64,000 nucleotides of DNA from Varibaculum vaginae (lineage in GTDB: Bacteria > Actinomycetota > Actinomycetes > Actinomycetales > Actinomycetaceae). The DNA lies in assembly GCF_900604285.1 (NCBI RefSeq), contig NZ_UWNY01000001.1:124001-188000 (forward strand), written 5' to 3'. The notes under the pieces were generated by a model. The model had not been told where the DNA came from. It searched no databases and saw only the letters and a program-made list of their open reading frames with translations. Both the position numbers and the translations under genes were made by a program. Numbering within the stretch: position 1 is the first letter of the stretch; every line of letters starts with the position of its first letter. Below are positions 61,947 through 64,000 of the stretch, piece by piece.

Positions 61947-63307
61947 AACCGGTAGATGAATACCTAAAGCAGGTGTTAACACAGGTAAAACCGCTTCCTC
62001 CCACCGTAATGCCGGTGGCAGAAGCATTGGGGACTACCCTGGCAGAGGACATTTTCGCCCGTTTCCCGGTTCCGCCCTTTACTAACTCCGCTATGGATGG
62101 GTTCGCGGTACGTGCTTGCGACTTGCCTAACATCCTTGAAAATAATAGAAATCCAGGGTTCCATGGGGAAATAAACTACCCCGAGGAGAACTTCTCAGCT
62201 TCGGTCAGAAGTAACGACTTACCCAGCGCACCCGGGGATGATGGAGCACAAAAAACTTTGCCTTTAAATTTGCCCGTGGAAGCCGATATAGCTGCTGGTG
62301 ATAACGAGGATTATCAACTCACTCCCGGGCACGCTATCCGGATTATGACTGGAGCGCGGATGCCGAATGGCGCCGATACCGTGATTAAAGTAGAGGACAC
62401 TACCCTGCCGGCTGGCCCACTTGACGTGCCTAAAGAGGTCACGATTGTGCGTTGCCCCCGTGCGGGAGCCAATGTCCGCAAGGCAGGCGAGGACGCTGCC
62501 GTGGGCGACCTGGTGTTGGAGGCCGGAACGGAACTCACTCCCGCGGCACTTTCTTCGGCGGTTTCGATTGGTTATTCAGAGTTACCGGTGTATCGCCGTC
62601 CGCGAGTAGCAGTGATCTCTACCGGGTTGGAGCTGCGTCCCGCGGGAGCGAGCCTAAAAGGAGCACAAATTCCAGATTCAAATTCGGTACTACTAGAGGC
62701 GTTGCTGCGCCGCCAAGACGTAGTCGTGTCCGGGGTTTATTGCTCTGATGATGAACCCGGAGTATTTGCGAAAACTCTAGAGCAGGCCGCGCAGGGCGCG
62801 GATTTGATTGTCACCACGGGTGGGGTGAGCGCTGGCGCCTATGACGTGGTCAAACAGGTTGGTTTATCGGGTGGGTTAGCCTTTACAAAAGTTGCGATGC
62901 AGCCGGGTAAACCGCAGGGGTTTGGCACTATTGCTGCCCCTGACGGAGCCGATGTTTACGTGGCAACTCTACCGGGTAACCCGGTAAGTGTGTTTGTGTC
63001 TTTCCACGTATTTGTGCGCCCGATTCTGGCCGCTTTGGCTGGTAAATCAGGTCGCGCAGCGCTGCAGACTCGTGCCGCCACTACTACAGTGGCTTGGAAG
63101 TCTCCTGCTGGTAAACGCCAATTTGTACCGGTACATTTAACCGAGGCAGAGCGGGTAGGAGATACCCCCACGGTTACTCCGACTCACCGCTTGGGATCAC
63201 GTTCGCACTTTGTGGCTTCGCTACATCAAGCAAATGCACTGGCAATCGTGCCGGAGGAAATTACCCAAGTGGAGCAATGGAGTCTGGTAGACGTGTTGCC
63301 CTGCTAG
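61943..63307 (+). CDS. moeA: Molybdopterin molybdenumtransferase (MoeA)
   Basis: A 454-residue enzyme that inserts molybdate into adenylylated molybdopterin. Conserved TNSAMDGFAVRA, IRIMTGARMPNGADTVIKVED, VISTGLELRP, TTGGVSAGAYDVV and LPGNPVSVFVSF. About 40 extra residues (roughly 60-105, acidic/Asn-rich) sit in domain III relative to typical MoeA. Coupled to the moeB-like gene by ATGA overlap. Confidence 0.94.
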   Translation: MKPVDEYLKQVLTQVKPLPPTVMPVAEALGTTLAEDIFARFPVPPFTNSAMDGFAVRACDLPNILENNRNPGFHGEINYPEENFSASVRSNDLPSAPGDDGAQKTLPLNLPVEADIAAGDNEDYQLTPGHAIRIMTGARMPNGADTVIKVEDTTLPAGPLDVPKEVTIVRCPRAGANVRKAGEDAAVGDLVLEAGTELTPAALSSAVSIGYSELPVYRRPRVAVISTGLELRPAGASLKGAQIPDSNSVLLEALLRRQDVVVSGVYCSDDEPGVFAKTLEQAAQGADLIVTTGGVSAGAYDVVKQVGLSGGLAFTKVAMQPGKPQGFGTIAAPDGADVYVATLPGNPVSVFVSFHVFVRPILAALAGKSGRAALQTRAATTTVAWKSPAGKRQFVPVHLTEAERVGDTPTVTPTHRLGSRSHFVASLHQANALAIVPEEITQVEQWSLVDVLPC

Positions 63308-63363
63308 AGAACGCCTCACCCCGCATAACATCGCGAGCTATCATTAACGGACAAGGAGCACTA

Positions 63364-63891
63364 ATGAAAACCGAGGACGCGAAACCTTTACCCCACTTAA
63401 ATGCAGCCGGGCAGGCACATATGGTGGATATTACCGGTAAGCAACCCACGGTGCGTGAGGCGCGGGCACGCGCTTTTGTGCAGTGCTCACCGCAGATCAT
63501 GACGGCTTTGCGAGCCGGGGAAGTCCCTAAGGGAGATGCTTTAGCGGTGGCAAGGATTGGGGGAATCGCGGCCTCCAAACGTACCCCTTTGCTGCTGCCC
63601 TTGGCACACCCGATTGGGGTGCATTATTGCGCGGTGGATATCGAACTGGCTGAAGAAGGGGTAGAAATTCTCGCTACCTGTCGCACTGCTGACCGCACCG
63701 GAATCGAGATGGAAGCACTTACCGCCGCCTCGGTTGCCGCCCTAAACCTGATTGACATGGTGAAAGGGGTGGACAAAATGGTTTCTATCCGCGAATGTTA
63801 CGTCCTGGAAAAACGCGGAGGACGCTCGGGAACTTGGGTGCGTCCGGGATGTGATCAGGAAGCTGCGGGTCAGGAAGTTGATCATGGCTAG
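63364..63891 (+). CDS. moaC: Cyclic pyranopterin monophosphate synthase (MoaC)
   Basis: A 175-residue enzyme acting after MoaA. MVDITGKQPTVREARARA, KRTPLLLPLAHPIGV (His/Pro active region), GIEMEALTAASVAALNLIDMVK and LEKRGGRSG are typical. ATG 63364 follows AAGGAG; the frame opens earlier inside moeA but has no ribosome site there. Overlaps mobA by 8 bases. Confidence 0.94.
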   Translation: MKTEDAKPLPHLNAAGQAHMVDITGKQPTVREARARAFVQCSPQIMTALRAGEVPKGDALAVARIGGIAASKRTPLLLPLAHPIGVHYCAVDIELAEEGVEILATCRTADRTGIEMEALTAASVAALNLIDMVKGVDKMVSIRECYVLEKRGGRSGTWVRPGCDQEAAGQEVDHG

Positions 63892-64000
63892 TTCCCCGCA
63901 GTACCTAAATGGAGTGATTGTGCTGGCGGGTGGAACCGGGAAACGCTTGGGCGGATGTAGTAAGCCTGATCTGCTAATTGCCGGGGATCGCCTGATTAGC
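63884..64000 (+). CDS. mobA: Molybdenum cofactor guanylyltransferase, N-terminal part (runs off the window)
   Basis: The first 39 codons only: MASSPQYLNGVIVLAGGTGK then RLGGCSKPDLLIAG. The LAGG-x-GKRLGG glycine loop and the SKP lysine are the nucleotide-binding start of MobA-type NTP transferases. ATG overlaps the moaC stop by 8 bases. The rest lies outside the window, so length and catalytic Asp cannot be checked. Confidence 0.85.
   Translation, partial: MASSPQYLNGVIVLAGGTGKRLGGCSKPDLLIAGDRLIS

Noticed and set aside
1-64000. CRISPR arrays, prophage, IS elements, toxin-antitoxin pairs
   Set aside because: No regularly spaced repeats, no transposase or integrase motifs and no paired small toxin-antitoxin genes were seen; the only tandem repeat is the 3-unit array at 12.8 kb.

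Overview
The window looks like a chromosomal segment of a moderate-GC actinobacterium, most likely of the Actinomycetaceae (Varibaculum- or Mobiluncus-like; this taxon guess is inference). Family-level markers are the PASTA kinase PknB beside CrgA and a class E-type sortase, a DUF3152 metalloprotease, a menaquinone pathway, a 14-gene nuo operon in the order A to N, and a tRNA-Tyr/Thr/Met-rpmG block. No rRNA genes, IS elements, phage genes or CRISPR arrays were seen. The DNA reads as core chromosome with a few odd intergenic structures.

Layout. 1-4.3 kb: cell-division and signalling block (end of a PknA-like kinase, PknB, small membrane protein, sortase, CrgA). 4.3-6.6 kb: inositol dehydrogenase and an IolE-like isomerase/dehydratase, closed by a 20-bp-stem terminator. 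6.7-7.4 kb: rpmG (L33) and three tRNAs on the minus strand. 7.4-9.8 kb: a 758-aa multi-pass membrane protein. 9.9-12.7 kb: polar amino-acid ABC importer. 13-16.7 kb: heterodimeric ABC exporter. 17-18 kb: rplJ-rplL with a structured leader. 18.9-20.4 kb: DAACS-type dicarboxylate/amino-acid symporter. 20.6-23.8 kb: three poorly characterised genes. 23.9-26.9 kb: large FAD/Fe-S D-lactate-type dehydrogenase. 27.4-30.1 kb: pyruvate phosphate dikinase. 30.4-31.6 kb: DUF3152 matrixin-like protease and a small membrane protein.

31.6-50.3 kb is one long minus-strand respiratory block: geranylgeranyl-reductase-like flavoprotein, nuoABCDEFGHIJKLMN and a long-chain polyprenyl diphosphate synthase whose GTG overlaps the nuoN stop. 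It continues upstream into menaquinone genes: UbiE/MenG methyltransferase, a HAD phosphatase, MenA and a MenE-like protein. Complex I (NADH:quinone reductase), the polyprenyl side chain, the ring prenyltransferase, the last methylation and possibly tail saturation therefore lie together, which is a coherent quinone-supply and quinone-reduction neighbourhood.

56.6-64 kb: a Sir2 deacylase, TatA and TatC, then a molybdenum-cofactor cluster (DUF6457 protein, moaA, moaD, divergent moaE, moeB-like, moeA, moaC and the start of mobA). Tat plus Moco genes fit export of a folded molybdoenzyme encoded elsewhere.

Most notable observations: a MenE-like protein that lacks the catalytic A10 lysine and a recognisable P-loop; a three-hairpin RNA candidate at about 56.39-56.50 kb with an AGGAGGGA loop (UCCCUCCU on the other strand); a nested 106-bp inverted repeat beside 23-bp tandem repeats at 12.8-13.0 kb; and an orphan minus-strand terminator with a tiny membrane-peptide ORF near 18.3-18.6 kb. 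No large new multi-gene system could be demonstrated.
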